Positions 28,178 through 37,740 are shown, counted from the stretch's first letter. The stretch is DNA of 64,000 nucleotides from Paraburkholderia caribensis (GCF_002902945.1 NZ_CP026103.1:1-64000); one strand, 5' to 3'. Notes: generated by a model from the sequence alone, not told the origin. Numbers and translations are program-made.

Positions 28178-28429
28178 ATGGACGACACACACGCCATGGT
28201 AAACCCTCGCTTGATGGTCGTGAGGAATGGTATGCCCGTTCACGCCGACGGTATTAGAAACAGATTCCAACAATCGTGTGCGGAGAGAATTGTTTCAAAA
28301 AAACATTCCAGAACGGATGGATACACTGAACAACAGTTCCTGCGCGGGTTCGTCGGAAAATTGATTGCTCCAGTGTTGATTCAGCGATCACGAGCTTCAA
28401 AAATCTTCGACCTGTTCCCCGCCGTTTAG
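28178..28429 (+). CDS. Possible small protein upstream of tonB
   Basis: 83 codons behind a good AAAGGAGA site. The product (MDDTHAMVNPRLMVVRNGMP...) is not recognised. It contains element 2 copy B, but in a different frame from the one that would encode NCFKKTFQNG, so this may be a rearranged relic of the lrp-small-ORF region rather than a working gene. Confidence 0.25.
   Translation: MDDTHAMVNPRLMVVRNGMPVHADGIRNRFQQSCAERIVSKKHSRTDGYTEQQFLRGFVGKLIAPVLIQRSRASKIFDLFPAV
28287..28320 (+). repeat. Shared upstream element 2, copy B
   Basis: 29 of 34 bases match 24048-24081. In the frame matching copy A it reads NCFKKTFQNGW and stops soon after (TGA). It lies 166 bp before the tonB start. Confidence 0.6.
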
Positions 28430-28485
28430 GCGTACGAGCCTCAGTGTATTGGGGAAATAGCCGACCATCTTGCCGGGCAGTGCGT

Positions 28486-29262
28486 ATGACAACTGAATCA
28501 ATCAATCTGCAGTCTTGGCCGAACGACAAGGACTCCACACGAGAGCAGGGGGCGAACGTGCGGTCCCGGAAGATACGCAGCAGTTTGGTCACTGCGGCCG
28601 TCGTGGTGGCTCACGGGATTGGACTGTATTTCGCAATTCACCATACCTCCGTGATTCTCACTTCTGAGGGGAAGCCGGCGGGCACGGTGCAGGTGACGCT
28701 AGTCGCCGCCCCGACACCGCAACCTGTCAAGCCACCCGAACCGAAGCCGCAACCAAAGCCGGTGGTCAAGCCTGTGGTGGTGAAGCCTAAGAAGGCGTCG
28801 GTCCTTTCTTCAACGGCTCCTAGCCCCCGTACTGTTGACGCGGCTCCGCACAACATGCCGAAGGTCGAAAAAAATGCGCCGCCGGTGCAACAACAAGCGG
28901 AACCCGCGACGCCTGCTGCACCAGTCGCTCCGACGGTTACCGCTCCGGGCCCAAACCTCCTGGACAAGCCGAAGGAGATTAACGAAGGGGAACTCAAGCA
29001 ATTGGGTTGTCAGATCCCGGCCCCGGAGTACCCCTCAAAGGCAAAACGTCTTCAACAGGAAGGAACGGTCGTCATCAAACTGACGATTGGCACCGATGGG
29101 CAAGTGACGGCAGCCCGCGTTGCACGAAGCAGTGGTTTTGATTCACTGGACGCCGCCGCCCTCGCGTCGATTCGGGCCGGACGTTGCCGGCCCTACACGA
29201 CCGCAGGAGTCGCGCAAGCAGTTCAGGCGACGCAGCCTGTTGCGTTTAATTTGAATAACTGA
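28486..29262 (+). CDS. tonB: TonB energy-transducing protein
   Basis: 258 aa from ATG 28486; a GTG at 28444 is possible. One N-terminal membrane anchor (LVTAAVVVAHGIGLYFAI), a Pro/Lys-rich periplasmic spacer (PPEPKPQPKPVVKP), and a TonB C-terminal domain (PEYPSKAKRLQQEGTVVIKL, SGFDSLDAAALASIRAG). Couples the proton-motive force to outer-membrane receptors. It heads a tonB-exbB-exbD-ABC unit and is probably dedicated to the receptor upstream, given the shared elements. Confidence 0.92.
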   Translation: MTTESINLQSWPNDKDSTREQGANVRSRKIRSSLVTAAVVVAHGIGLYFAIHHTSVILTSEGKPAGTVQVTLVAAPTPQPVKPPEPKPQPKPVVKPVVVKPKKASVLSSTAPSPRTVDAAPHNMPKVEKNAPPVQQQAEPATPAAPVAPTVTAPGPNLLDKPKEINEGELKQLGCQIPAPEYPSKAKRLQQEGTVVIKLTIGTDGQVTAARVARSSGFDSLDAAALASIRAGRCRPYTTAGVAQAVQATQPVAFNLNN

Positions 29263-29284
29263 ACTCGAAAAATCGGAGTGGCAA

Positions 29285-30025
29285 ATGGAACAGTACGGTA
29301 TCGCAAACGTATGGCAGACGGGTGACATCGTCACGCGATTCATCTTCGTCGCGTTGCTCGCAATGTCCGTCGCGTCGTGGGCAGTGCTTCTGACGAAGGC
29401 CATCGGCAATCGCCGTCTCGAGGCGATTGGCAAGCGTGTGCAAACCAGGTTCTGGGCGACGCAAAACCTGAATGAAGGTCTGGACGCGCTTGGAACGTCT
29501 GCCGACAACCCCTACCGGGCGCTCGTCGTCGCCGGTCGCGAAGCAAACGAACAGCAGGGAGCGAGTCACTCGGTGATGCAAGGGAGCCTGGGTTCTGGAG
29601 AGTGGGTCGCGCGCGGCTTGCGAAACGCATTCGATGAGGAGGCCGCGCGTCTGCAAAACGGTCTTGCAGTCCTGGGGTCAATCGGCAGTACGGCACCGTT
29701 CGTCGGGCTGTTTGGTACCGTGTGGGGCATTTACCACGCACTAATGGCAATTGGTCTCTCTGGCGAGGCAAGTCTCGACCACGTCGCAGGCCCGGTCGGC
29801 GAATCGCTGGTTATGACCGCGTTCGGCCTTTTCGTTGCCATTCCGGCCGTCCTTGGATTCAACTATGTGAATCGCGGCAACACCCGTGTTCGCCAACGCT
29901 TGCACCGCTTCATGCACGAACTGCACGTTTATTTCGTCACGGGCGCGAAGGCGCGTAACGAAATGCAGCGTGCACTGTCGGGCACGAGTGCCGCCAAGGC
30001 GCAGAACGTCAACGTCGCAGCGTAA
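29285..30025 (+). CDS. exbB: ExbB/TolQ/MotA-family proton channel protein
   Basis: 246 aa with three membrane helices: one near residues 17-37 (VTRFIFVALLAMSVASWAVL) and a pair in the C-terminal half (LGSIGSTAPFVGLFGTVWGI; ESLVMTAFGLFVAIPAVLGF). The GSTAPFVGLFGTVWGI motif is diagnostic for ExbB. Lies 22 bp after tonB and 13 bp before exbD. Confidence 0.94.
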   Translation: MEQYGIANVWQTGDIVTRFIFVALLAMSVASWAVLLTKAIGNRRLEAIGKRVQTRFWATQNLNEGLDALGTSADNPYRALVVAGREANEQQGASHSVMQGSLGSGEWVARGLRNAFDEEAARLQNGLAVLGSIGSTAPFVGLFGTVWGIYHALMAIGLSGEASLDHVAGPVGESLVMTAFGLFVAIPAVLGFNYVNRGNTRVRQRLHRFMHELHVYFVTGAKARNEMQRALSGTSAAKAQNVNVAA

Positions 30026-30038
30026 GTCGGGGTTAGCC

Positions 30039-30461
30039 ATGTCAATCCTGCTCGATAGCGGCAATGACGAAGGGGTCATGAACGATATCAACATGACGCC
30101 GCTGATTGACGTCATGCTGGTGCTGCTCATCATTTTTATCGTCACGCTTCCGGTCATCAACAAAGCGGTGAAGGTTCAGCTTCCGACCGCGGCGGCGCAG
30201 CCTGCGGAGTCGAAGGCGCATGACATCGACATTTCGATTACGGCAGACAAGTCGGTCCTGTGGGACAAAGAACCAGTTGATGACGATGCGTTGAAGCAGC
30301 GTATCGCATCGGCGGCAAAGCAGCCTGACCCGCCCGCGGTGAACGTCGATGCCGATGAGAACGTGCCGTACGGCAGGGTCGCCACTGTGATGGCCGCACT
30401 CCAGGGCGGGGGCCTCAACAAGCTCAATTTCGTTATGCAACCTCCGAAGGTGGAGAAGTGA
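30039..30461 (+). CDS. exbD: ExbD-family protein
   Basis: 140 aa from ATG 30039. The start is fixed by homology to the MNDINMTPLIDVMLVLLIIF segment, which holds the membrane helix and the proton-carrying Asp (LIDVMLVL). A periplasmic domain follows. Its stop overlaps the GTG start of the ABC gene by 4 bp, so the ABC transporter is translationally coupled to the TonB motor. Confidence 0.94.
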   Translation: MSILLDSGNDEGVMNDINMTPLIDVMLVLLIIFIVTLPVINKAVKVQLPTAAAQPAESKAHDIDISITADKSVLWDKEPVDDDALKQRIASAAKQPDPPAVNVDADENVPYGRVATVMAALQGGGLNKLNFVMQPPKVEK

Positions 30462-32263
30462 GCGCCAATCGCGCGTTCCCGAAAGACCGCGCCGAGGATA
30501 AGGAGGCTCGCCGGCGTTTTCCATCCGTTTGGCTCCTCATTCTTCCGTACTGGAAAACAAAGCAGGGTCTACAGTCACTCGCGATGTTGGCGTGCGTTCT
30601 CGTCGGCGGTTGGGTGGGGACGTATGTATCTCTTTGGCTAAATCGCTGGACCGGGACCTTCTACGACGCTATCGGCGCGCAAAAGTTTGTTTTGCTGCCC
30701 GCACTTTTGACATCCTTCATCGTCGTGGCCGTGTTGAACGCTGCCCAGATGATGCTCGCTGTAGCACTCCAGTCGGTTGTCGAATTTCGGTGGCGCAAGT
30801 GGCTCACGAACTGGATGACGGAAAAGTGGCTTGAGCGGCGACTTTATTATCGTATCGAGCGCGATGGTGCGCTCGAGAACATAGACCAGCGTGTGGCCGA
30901 CGATGTAAGGCTTTTCGTGCACGACTCGCTGCTTCTGACTATGGGCGTTCTCGACGTCCCTGTCAGGATAATCACGTTCGCGATTGTGCTCTGGAATATT
31001 GGTGGCGGGATGAAGGTAACCCTCGGAGGTTCGACCTATACGATTGCTGGTTATCTCGTCTTTGCTGCTGTGGTCTATCAAGGGACCATTTTTCTCTTCA
31101 CCCATCTCCTGGGGCGACGCGCAATTACGTTGAATGCAAAACAGAATCGTCTGGAGGGTGATTTCCGGGTGAGGATGGTCCGTGTGCGCGAATTTGCTGA
31201 ACAGATTGCATTTCTTCGTGGCGAACAAACGGAGCGCCAGAATCTTTCGAATTCACTCAACAAGGTTATCTCCAACCTGTTTTCGACCCTCTGGATTACG
31301 ACCAGAGTCGCTTTCTTCACCAATACGGTCGGGCACCTTGGCTCTATTGTTCCCACGCTATTGGTGCTTCCCCGCTTGATGGGCGGGAACCTCACCCTCG
31401 GCGGTTTGATGCAGTCCAACAGTGCGTTTGGCTCGTTGACGGGCGCTCTATCATTCTTTCCGCAGGTTTACCTCGGTTTCGCTTCGTGGCGCGCTGAGGC
31501 AAACCGGCTTCGCGAGTTCCTGGCAGTGGAAGTTGTCACGGAGAACGTAGGGTTCGTTGTGGAGCGTGGCGAGAGGCACATTGTTAGCGGGTGCGGCCTT
31601 CTGCTGACAAACGCTGACGGACTGGAACTGGCACGTGTTCCCGACTTCACAGTTTCACCAGGTTCGCGTTGCATTGTTCGTGGCCGCTCCGGTTCCGGGA
31701 AGAGCACGCTGCTTCGGGCATTGGCAGGTCTCTGGCCTCATGGTCAGGGGACGATTACGATTCCGTCGAGTGGCATGTTTTTTGTGCCGCAGCGCAGCTA
31801 TATGCCGTCGGGTACTTTGAAGGCAGTCGTTACGTATCCCGAAGACGAAAGCGCCTTCCGGGACGAAGAGTGCGTCGAGGTTCTTCGTGCCTGCGGCCTT
31901 TCCGCGTACGTAGATTCGCTGAATGTCGTCGACAGATGGGACGGACGGTTCTCGGGGGGAGAGCAGCAACGTATTGCGTTTGCGCGAGTATTGTTGGCTA
32001 AACCGAATGTTCTGTTTCTTGATGAATGCACGTCGGCGCTGGATTCGCAGAGCGAAAGGGAGCTATATACGCTCCTTCTATCCAGTTTGCCAGACGCAAC
32101 AATTCTTAGTGTAGCCCATCGGCGGGAACTCGCCGAGCTGCACGAGATGGCCATCGACTTCAGCAGCGGTTCCACTTCGGAACCCAGTGAGCCGGACCAG
32201 AACGGGAAGGCTCCGCATCTCCCATTTGAAGACAGGCGAGGTCTCGAAAAAATGCCTTGCTAG
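30458..32263 (+). CDS. YddA/SbmA-BacA-type ABC transporter, fused permease-ATPase
   Basis: 601 aa. N-terminal SbmA/BacA-like membrane domain with about six helices (WGTYVSLWLN-type first loop, EFRWRKWLTNWMTEKWLERR, then YRIERDGALENIDQRVADDV). The C-terminal ATPase has Walker A GRSGSGKST (about 409-417), signature FSGGEQQR and Walker B VLFLDECTSALD. SbmA/BacA proteins take up peptides, and E. coli YddA and Pectobacterium FusD sit in TonB-receptor/protease import loci. Translational coupling to ExbD suggests inner-membrane uptake of the cargo the receptor brings in. Confidence 0.9.
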   Translation: MSANRAFPKDRAEDKEARRRFPSVWLLILPYWKTKQGLQSLAMLACVLVGGWVGTYVSLWLNRWTGTFYDAIGAQKFVLLPALLTSFIVVAVLNAAQMMLAVALQSVVEFRWRKWLTNWMTEKWLERRLYYRIERDGALENIDQRVADDVRLFVHDSLLLTMGVLDVPVRIITFAIVLWNIGGGMKVTLGGSTYTIAGYLVFAAVVYQGTIFLFTHLLGRRAITLNAKQNRLEGDFRVRMVRVREFAEQIAFLRGEQTERQNLSNSLNKVISNLFSTLWITTRVAFFTNTVGHLGSIVPTLLVLPRLMGGNLTLGGLMQSNSAFGSLTGALSFFPQVYLGFASWRAEANRLREFLAVEVVTENVGFVVERGERHIVSGCGLLLTNADGLELARVPDFTVSPGSRCIVRGRSGSGKSTLLRALAGLWPHGQGTITIPSSGMFFVPQRSYMPSGTLKAVVTYPEDESAFRDEECVEVLRACGLSAYVDSLNVVDRWDGRFSGGEQQRIAFARVLLAKPNVLFLDECTSALDSQSERELYTLLLSSLPDATILSVAHRRELAELHEMAIDFSSGSTSEPSEPDQNGKAPHLPFEDRRGLEKMPC

Positions 32264-32332
32264 GGCGCGGAGTAAGCAACGCGAATACGTTTTCGACAAA
32301 TATTGCTAACACCTAACAGACAAAGGAATCCA

Positions 32333-33559
32333 ATGAGCAACCTGAAGAGTGTCACGGAAGTCAGCTTTGAAGAAGACATTATTTCTAACAAGCTTCCTGT
32401 TCTTCTCGACTTTTGGGCCGAGTGGTGCGGTCCATGTAAATCCCTCATGCCAACTCTCGAGAAAGTCAGTCGCGAGTATGCAGGCAAAGTGGATTTTATG
32501 AAGGTTAACGTGGATGAGAACGCTTCGGTGCAAAACAAATTCTCGGTGCGAGGAATTCCGACATTGATTCTTTTCAAGGAAGGTCGCGAAGTTGCGCGTT
32601 CTGTCGGCCCAAAGTCGGCGACACAGCTCGCTCGTTTCGTCGACGCCCAGCTTGGCATCGAAAGCAATATCTCCGCGCAAACTCCCACAACATTCAGTGC
32701 CTTTGGCGGTAATGTCTCGTTCAAGGAGGCAGTTTTGGCCAACCTGCGAGCGCATATATCCGCAAAGGCGGAGAAGCCCCAGGAGGCCATGTGGGACGAC
32801 CCGCTTATCGGTCCGCTACAAGTTGCCGTGGGCGAGGCAGACATGGAAAAGTGCGTAACAAAACTCGGAATTCCTGACGAAGTCGCGGTGACTGCGGAAA
32901 TGCTTTCTACATATCGCGGCACGCACCTTGAAGCCGCGGGGTTTGTTGCAAAGTGGCTCGATAGTGTGCCCGTTGGCGCCAATCTGCAGCCTGTTTCGAG
33001 CAGCCTCGTGGTACGCGTGCTCAAAGAGAAGACGCTTGAAGATTACATTGCCGGAGACCCGGCGCTCCAGTCTCTTCGCGACCGCCTTGTTTACCTGCAT
33101 CTTGCGAACGTCCAAGGGAAAGCGCCGACTGAAGCGGAGTGGAGGGCGGCGAGGGAAGCATGTGACGAGCAAGGCTCCGCAACTTCAAGATGGCGTCGAC
33201 GTGCTATCGGAACTGTGCTTTCGTCCATTGCGTGCAGGCCCGACTCTGACTCGCACGCAGTGGCCAACTTCGTTTTCCGCGTGGCGTCCCTGCGACGTAA
33301 TGAGCTGCAACATCTGAATAGTTGGAGCGCGGATGACGAATCCACCATGGCCACTCTCGCAAACCAGATTGGAGCAGCAGCGAAGCAAGCGGGCGAGAAG
33401 CCGCCGTACGGAGAACAGATGTTAGAACGCATCGCAGAGATCGAGCCGCAGATCATCTCCCGCTTTCGTTCGTTCTATTTTGCTGGCGAGGAAGCCACGC
33501 GTACGTATGGCAAGCTGGTTGGCGAGATGATGGTCGAGCTCACGAGCGAGAGCCGGTAA
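32333..33559 (+). CDS. Thioredoxin domain fused to a large unknown C-terminal domain
   Basis: 408 aa from ATG 32333. Residues 1-110 form a complete thioredoxin with WCGPC at 31-35 and the cis-Pro loop in RGIPTLILFKEG; no signal peptide, so cytoplasmic. Residues about 115-408 are mostly helical with no motif I recognise (includes WDDPLIGPLQVAVGEADMEK and a Trp/Arg-rich stretch RWRRRAIGTVLSS). It is about 3.7 times the length of thioredoxin. In context it could reduce disulfides of an imported peptide or serve as reductant for the desulfurase downstream. Starts 70 bp after the ABC gene. Confidence 0.8.
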   Translation: MSNLKSVTEVSFEEDIISNKLPVLLDFWAEWCGPCKSLMPTLEKVSREYAGKVDFMKVNVDENASVQNKFSVRGIPTLILFKEGREVARSVGPKSATQLARFVDAQLGIESNISAQTPTTFSAFGGNVSFKEAVLANLRAHISAKAEKPQEAMWDDPLIGPLQVAVGEADMEKCVTKLGIPDEVAVTAEMLSTYRGTHLEAAGFVAKWLDSVPVGANLQPVSSSLVVRVLKEKTLEDYIAGDPALQSLRDRLVYLHLANVQGKAPTEAEWRAAREACDEQGSATSRWRRRAIGTVLSSIACRPDSDSHAVANFVFRVASLRRNELQHLNSWSADDESTMATLANQIGAAAKQAGEKPPYGEQMLERIAEIEPQIISRFRSFYFAGEEATRTYGKLVGEMMVELTSESR

Positions 33560-34079
33560 GCAAAACGGATTGCGTTCTATTTTAGTCACGGGGGCTACAG
33601 AGGCGGCCTCTGACAAGACGTAGGGAAAACAATTCCCTCGGGGCCGAAGTCTGGTGCGTGTTCGGCTTTTCGAAGATGCACTGGTGGTACGTTAATTTTG
33701 GATTCCTATAAGCCGTGTCATAACCGTGAAAGTCGACGACGGCTTTTCCACAAGTAAAACGTTTTCGATATCCGTGTCGCTTGGAATTGCACTCTGATTT
33801 TAGTCGCGTACGTTAAAACGAATTTCTGGAATCGCTGGATTTGATGCGATTTTTGGCAAAAGAACTTCACTCAACATTGCCGAATTCGTCGGAATAGAGC
33901 CCATCCTTTTGGTTCGTCGAGCCACCACGAGCCGTGACTAGTTGTAAGGTTGACTCGCATGAAGAGTTGGTCACTCTAATCTACCGGGTGAGAAAGAATG
34001 TGCAGCCGGAATAAATTCGCGCACCCATCTGGAAGCAAAGTTGATTGACTCAGTTGAAGGTAAGAAACGGAGTAATGAG
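33560..34079. other. 520-bp AT-rich intergenic region before the TldE gene
   Basis: No supported gene. It includes ACGTTTTCGA at 33759-33768, also present at 32287-32296 before the thioredoxin gene. Probably holds the promoter of the peptidase genes. Confidence 0.4.
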
Positions 34080-35438
34080 ATGCAGACAAGCGCAGTCGAG
34101 ACGACCGCACCGGACGCCGAGGTAGGAGACATCGCCGCCCAGGCGCTCGAACTGACCAAGGCAAATGGCGCGGAAGATGCGAAAGTAGAAATCTCCCGGA
34201 CTGAGAGTCGTTCCGTTACGGTGCGCAACGGCGTGCCCGCAGAGCGAAAGTTTCAGCTGGTTTCGGAGGTGACGATTACGGTTTTCCGCGACGGTCGAAG
34301 AGCCTCCACGGCGACGTCGGACCTTTCGCGTAGCGGACTGGACGCTGCCATAGTTGCTGCGTTGAGCATCGCGGCTGTCACTGCGCGCGACGAGGCGGCT
34401 GGACCTGCTGACGAAAAGCACCTGGCTTCGGATATCCATGACCTCGACCTGTGTCATCCAGCGGATGTCGCACTGGATGACATGGTGGAGTCGGCACGCA
34501 GAGCGGAAGCGGCAGCCTATGCGGTCGACAAGGCGATTGCTGCAACCAACGGAGCTAGTGTCCATGTGGCGCACGGAGTCTCGCTACTTGCAACGTCGCG
34601 AGGCTTTATGGGAAGTACGCCCTGGTCGATGAACGCCATTTCAGCGACTGCAGTAGCAGCAGGGGAGCGTGAGCGGCAGATTGGTTTTTGGAGCGATGCC
34701 GCTAGAGTCTACGAAAGCCTGCCGAGCCCGGATGAAATCGGCAAGACGGCCGCTTCGAGAGCGCTTGGCGCACTGAATTCACGTTCGGTTCCGACGCAAA
34801 CATGCCCAGTGCTTTTCGAGCCGATGGCCGCAATGGGTCTTTTGCGAGAGTTTGTCGCAGCGGCTTCGGGCGATGCGTTGTATCGGACAGGCTCCTTCTT
34901 GAAGGACCGTGTAGGCACCTCTCTCTTCCCTGAAGATATTTCCGTAATCGAGGACCCCTTCGTGAAGCGCGGGATGTCCAGTCGATGTTTCGACGGCGAT
35001 GGCATTTCCGTCTCTCGGCGTGCTGTCATCGACAGAGGCGTGCTCCGGGGCTACTTTTTGGGACTTTACGCTGCGAGGCGTCTCAAGATGGAGCCGACCG
35101 GCAGCGGCTATGGGCCGCATAACCTCGAGGTTCGGAGCGAGCGCTCGAGTACAGCGGACGACCTGCGTTCGATGCTCTCAAAGCTTGGCCGTGGCCTATT
35201 TGTTACCGATTTAGTCGGTGGCGGCGTGAACCGACTGAACGGCGATCTCTCGCGTGCTGCAAGGGGATTCTGGGTTGAGGGCGGCGAGATTCAGTTTGCT
35301 GTCTCCGGGGTGACTCTCGCGTCGAACCTCTTCGACATGTTCAGAGGGTTGCGCGCGATTGGTGGCGATAGGCTAGCGCGTGGGGGAATCACCACGGGCT
35401 CGTGGCTCATTGACGAAATGAAGGTTGGCGGGCTCTGA
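34080..35438 (+). CDS. TldE/PmbA-family subunit of TldD-TldE protease
   Basis: 452 aa from ATG 34080, preceded by GGAG; the TTG at 34041 is less likely. PmbA-type features: FQLVSEVTITVFRDGRRAS, LFEPMAAMGLLREFVAAASG, GSFLKDRVGTSLFPEDISVI, RGVLRGYFLGLYAARRL, and a C-terminus with FWVEGGEIQFAVSGVTLASN. It lacks HExxxH, as expected for the non-catalytic subunit. TldD-TldE is a cytoplasmic metalloprotease that degrades unfolded peptides and trims microcin B17 and the CcdA antitoxin. TldD follows 157 bp downstream. Confidence 0.92.
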   Translation: MQTSAVETTAPDAEVGDIAAQALELTKANGAEDAKVEISRTESRSVTVRNGVPAERKFQLVSEVTITVFRDGRRASTATSDLSRSGLDAAIVAALSIAAVTARDEAAGPADEKHLASDIHDLDLCHPADVALDDMVESARRAEAAAYAVDKAIAATNGASVHVAHGVSLLATSRGFMGSTPWSMNAISATAVAAGERERQIGFWSDAARVYESLPSPDEIGKTAASRALGALNSRSVPTQTCPVLFEPMAAMGLLREFVAAASGDALYRTGSFLKDRVGTSLFPEDISVIEDPFVKRGMSSRCFDGDGISVSRRAVIDRGVLRGYFLGLYAARRLKMEPTGSGYGPHNLEVRSERSSTADDLRSMLSKLGRGLFVTDLVGGGVNRLNGDLSRAARGFWVEGGEIQFAVSGVTLASNLFDMFRGLRAIGGDRLARGGITTGSWLIDEMKVGGL

Positions 35439-35595
35439 CGAATTCGTGGATAGCCGGTGTTCGGCTAATGGGTTTCCGTTGGGGCGCAGCGCTCCCTTTG
35501 CGTGCCAAGGAACCGAGGCTACCCACCGGTTCAGCTAGATACGTTATAGGCGCACTTCGCGTCGCTCAGACACCAATCAACAGAAGCCAGATTGT

Positions 35596-37077
35596 ATGAA
35601 TGACATTTTGAAATTTCAGAACCCGTTGCCTACGTTGGCTGAAATACGCAATGCTGCGCGGGAGTGCTTGCTTGAGCGCAATGGCGTCGACGAGGTCCAG
35701 GTCGACTCTGCCTTATCGCTCGCTATGGGAACCGGCGGGGACTTTGCGGACCTCTTCTTGAGCGACTCGGTCAGGGAAGCATGGTCCATGGAAGGCGGCG
35801 CCGTTCGAGGTGGTTCTTATCGCCGCGACTCTGGGTTTGGTCTTCGAGTCATGAAAGGCGAAGAGACGACGTTCGCGTGTTCGCAACGAATAGACGCGTC
35901 TGCGCTTACGCGTGTTGCATCCCAGTTGCGCACGAGCGGAGAGCGCGCCGCGACAACTACAGCCACCGCGAGCAATGACGGTGCGCAAGGCCGCTTCTCG
36001 TTGTATATGGGCTTGGCGCCGCTTGCATCGGTCGATGCCTTGGACAAAATCGCGCTCCTTCAAAAAGTCGACCAGCTGGCGAGAAATCACGATGCCCGGG
36101 TTGTCGAAGTTGGCGCTTCGCTCCAAGCGGTATATGAGAGCGTTTGGGTGACCCGCCACGACGGCATGAGTGCGGGTGATGTGCGGCCATTGCTGAACCT
36201 TTCGGTGAGCGTGCGAGTAAAATCGGGCTCGCGTATGGAGCATGCGCGCAGCGGAATGGGTGGCCGATATTCGTTTAGCGAATGGTCGGATGATGTTGTC
36301 GCATCCTTCGTCAAAAATCTCGTAGATGCAGCAATCATCAAGCTCGATGCGCGCCCCGCGCCCGCTGGCCCGATGAGTGTTGTGGTTGGTCCTGGCTGGA
36401 ACGGCGTTCTTCTGCATGAGGCAGTGGGGCACGGTCTTGAGGCAGACGGTATTCGGCGCGGAACATCTGTGTTCGCTGGTCGCGTTGGTCAAACTGTCGC
36501 GCAACGAGGCGTAACCATTGTCGATGACGGCTCTATGTTGGGTCGCCGCGGCTCACTGAATGTGGATGATGAAGGTCATCGGACCGGGCGCACCGTTCTC
36601 ATTGAAGATGGCGTGTTGCGGGGATTCATGCAGGACTCGCTGAGCGCCCGGCTAATGGGGGTGCCGCAAACTGGTAATGGTCGCAGGGAGGACTATACCT
36701 GCCTCCCAATGCCGAGAATGACCAACACCTTTATGCTCAACGGCAACCACGAACCGGAAGAAATCATCGCATCTGTGGCGAACGGCATTTATGTTGCGGG
36801 GCTGGAGGGTGGGCAGGTGGACATAACGAGTGGCCAGTTCGTGTTCGAGGCGTCCGAAGCATTCCTCATTGAAAACGGGAAGATAACTGCGCCCATCAAG
36901 GGCGCGACTATCACCGGAAACGGACCTGAGACGATCAAGAAGATTAGCCTCGTCGGTAACGACCTCGAGCTTGATTCCGGTAAAGCGGTGTGTGGTAAAG
37001 CCGGCCAGAGCGTACCCGTGGGAGTTGGACAGCCGACCCTGCGCGTAGACGACATGACGGTCGGCGGCACAGCGTAA
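35596..37077 (+). CDS. tldD: TldD-family catalytic metalloprotease subunit
   Basis: 493 aa, family-typical length. Zinc site HEAVGHGLEADG at about 274-285 (HExxxH). The C-terminal CGKAGQSVPVGVGQPTLRVD supplies the third ligand Cys known in E. coli TldD. The substrate channel opens only for unfolded peptides, consistent with trimming of an imported peptide. As Burkholderiales usually carry core tldD and pmbA elsewhere (established for the order, not seen here), this FecIR-linked pair is probably a specialised second set. Confidence 0.94.
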   Translation: MNDILKFQNPLPTLAEIRNAARECLLERNGVDEVQVDSALSLAMGTGGDFADLFLSDSVREAWSMEGGAVRGGSYRRDSGFGLRVMKGEETTFACSQRIDASALTRVASQLRTSGERAATTTATASNDGAQGRFSLYMGLAPLASVDALDKIALLQKVDQLARNHDARVVEVGASLQAVYESVWVTRHDGMSAGDVRPLLNLSVSVRVKSGSRMEHARSGMGGRYSFSEWSDDVVASFVKNLVDAAIIKLDARPAPAGPMSVVVGPGWNGVLLHEAVGHGLEADGIRRGTSVFAGRVGQTVAQRGVTIVDDGSMLGRRGSLNVDDEGHRTGRTVLIEDGVLRGFMQDSLSARLMGVPQTGNGRREDYTCLPMPRMTNTFMLNGNHEPEEIIASVANGIYVAGLEGGQVDITSGQFVFEASEAFLIENGKITAPIKGATITGNGPETIKKISLVGNDLELDSGKAVCGKAGQSVPVGVGQPTLRVDDMTVGGTA

Positions 37078-37320
37078 AGCGGTTTCTCTACGCGCCAGTG
37101 ACTAGGCGCCGCTCCGTCCATCGCTGCGCTGTTGGAGGTTCTCAGGGCAGCCGACCATCGAAACCCGTGAGCGGAATGACAGACTAAACGGCAATTGAAC
37201 GAGTTTGTAACGTGGATACTCTCTCTACCGAGCAGCTCCGTGCGTCCCCCGCGAAGCCCTTTGCCGGTCATAGCCCGGTGCGGAAACTGACGGCACGTCG
37301 AGTTACGGAGTGTTGAAAAG

Positions 37321-37740
37321 ATGAGGAACTGGTCCGCCCGCCTGAGGCAGGCTAGCGTCAGCCAAAAGTCGATGAAGACGGAGTTGTTGCCACTGCCACA
37401 GCGTATTCGCGATGTCCTATCGCTGGAGTATCACTTGCAATTGGAGGCTATGCGAGCCGGTGCCGGTTCACTCATGGCTCTTCGGACGCTTCTTCGGGTT
37501 GCGATGGCTACGACGATGCTCCGTGAATTTGGGTACGGGAATGCAGCAGGTCGAACAGTTGCGGACTATGAAAGCGAGGCAAGTGACGCCTTTGCCATCG
37601 GACATGAAGGTAGCTATGCCTTCAGCGTTGCAACGGTAAAGAAATTTGCCACGCTACTTACCGAGCACGACGCCCAACTGGAAGTGGCACCGGTTCGTAT
37701 CATCGACCAGATTGCCAGGCGCCTCGAGGGGCCGAACTGA
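37321..37740 (+). CDS. Small orphan protein of a Burkholderiales-type family
   Basis: 139 aa, or 122 aa from ATG 37372. The motif LPQRIRDVLSLEYHLQLEAM resembles a family of small Burkholderia proteins often labelled Fis-like or hypothetical, without known role. Helical, no signal peptide. Sits between tldD and the desulfurase on the same strand with about 240-330 bp gaps, so it may have its own promoter. Confidence 0.6.
   Translation: MRNWSARLRQASVSQKSMKTELLPLPQRIRDVLSLEYHLQLEAMRAGAGSLMALRTLLRVAMATTMLREFGYGNAAGRTVADYESEASDAFAIGHEGSYAFSVATVKKFATLLTEHDAQLEVAPVRIIDQIARRLEGPN

Noticed and set aside
31016..31045. GTAACC copies inside coding genes (also near 36510, 39557, 52367 and 60198)
   Set aside because: None has CGAA at the right spacing; all lie within genes.
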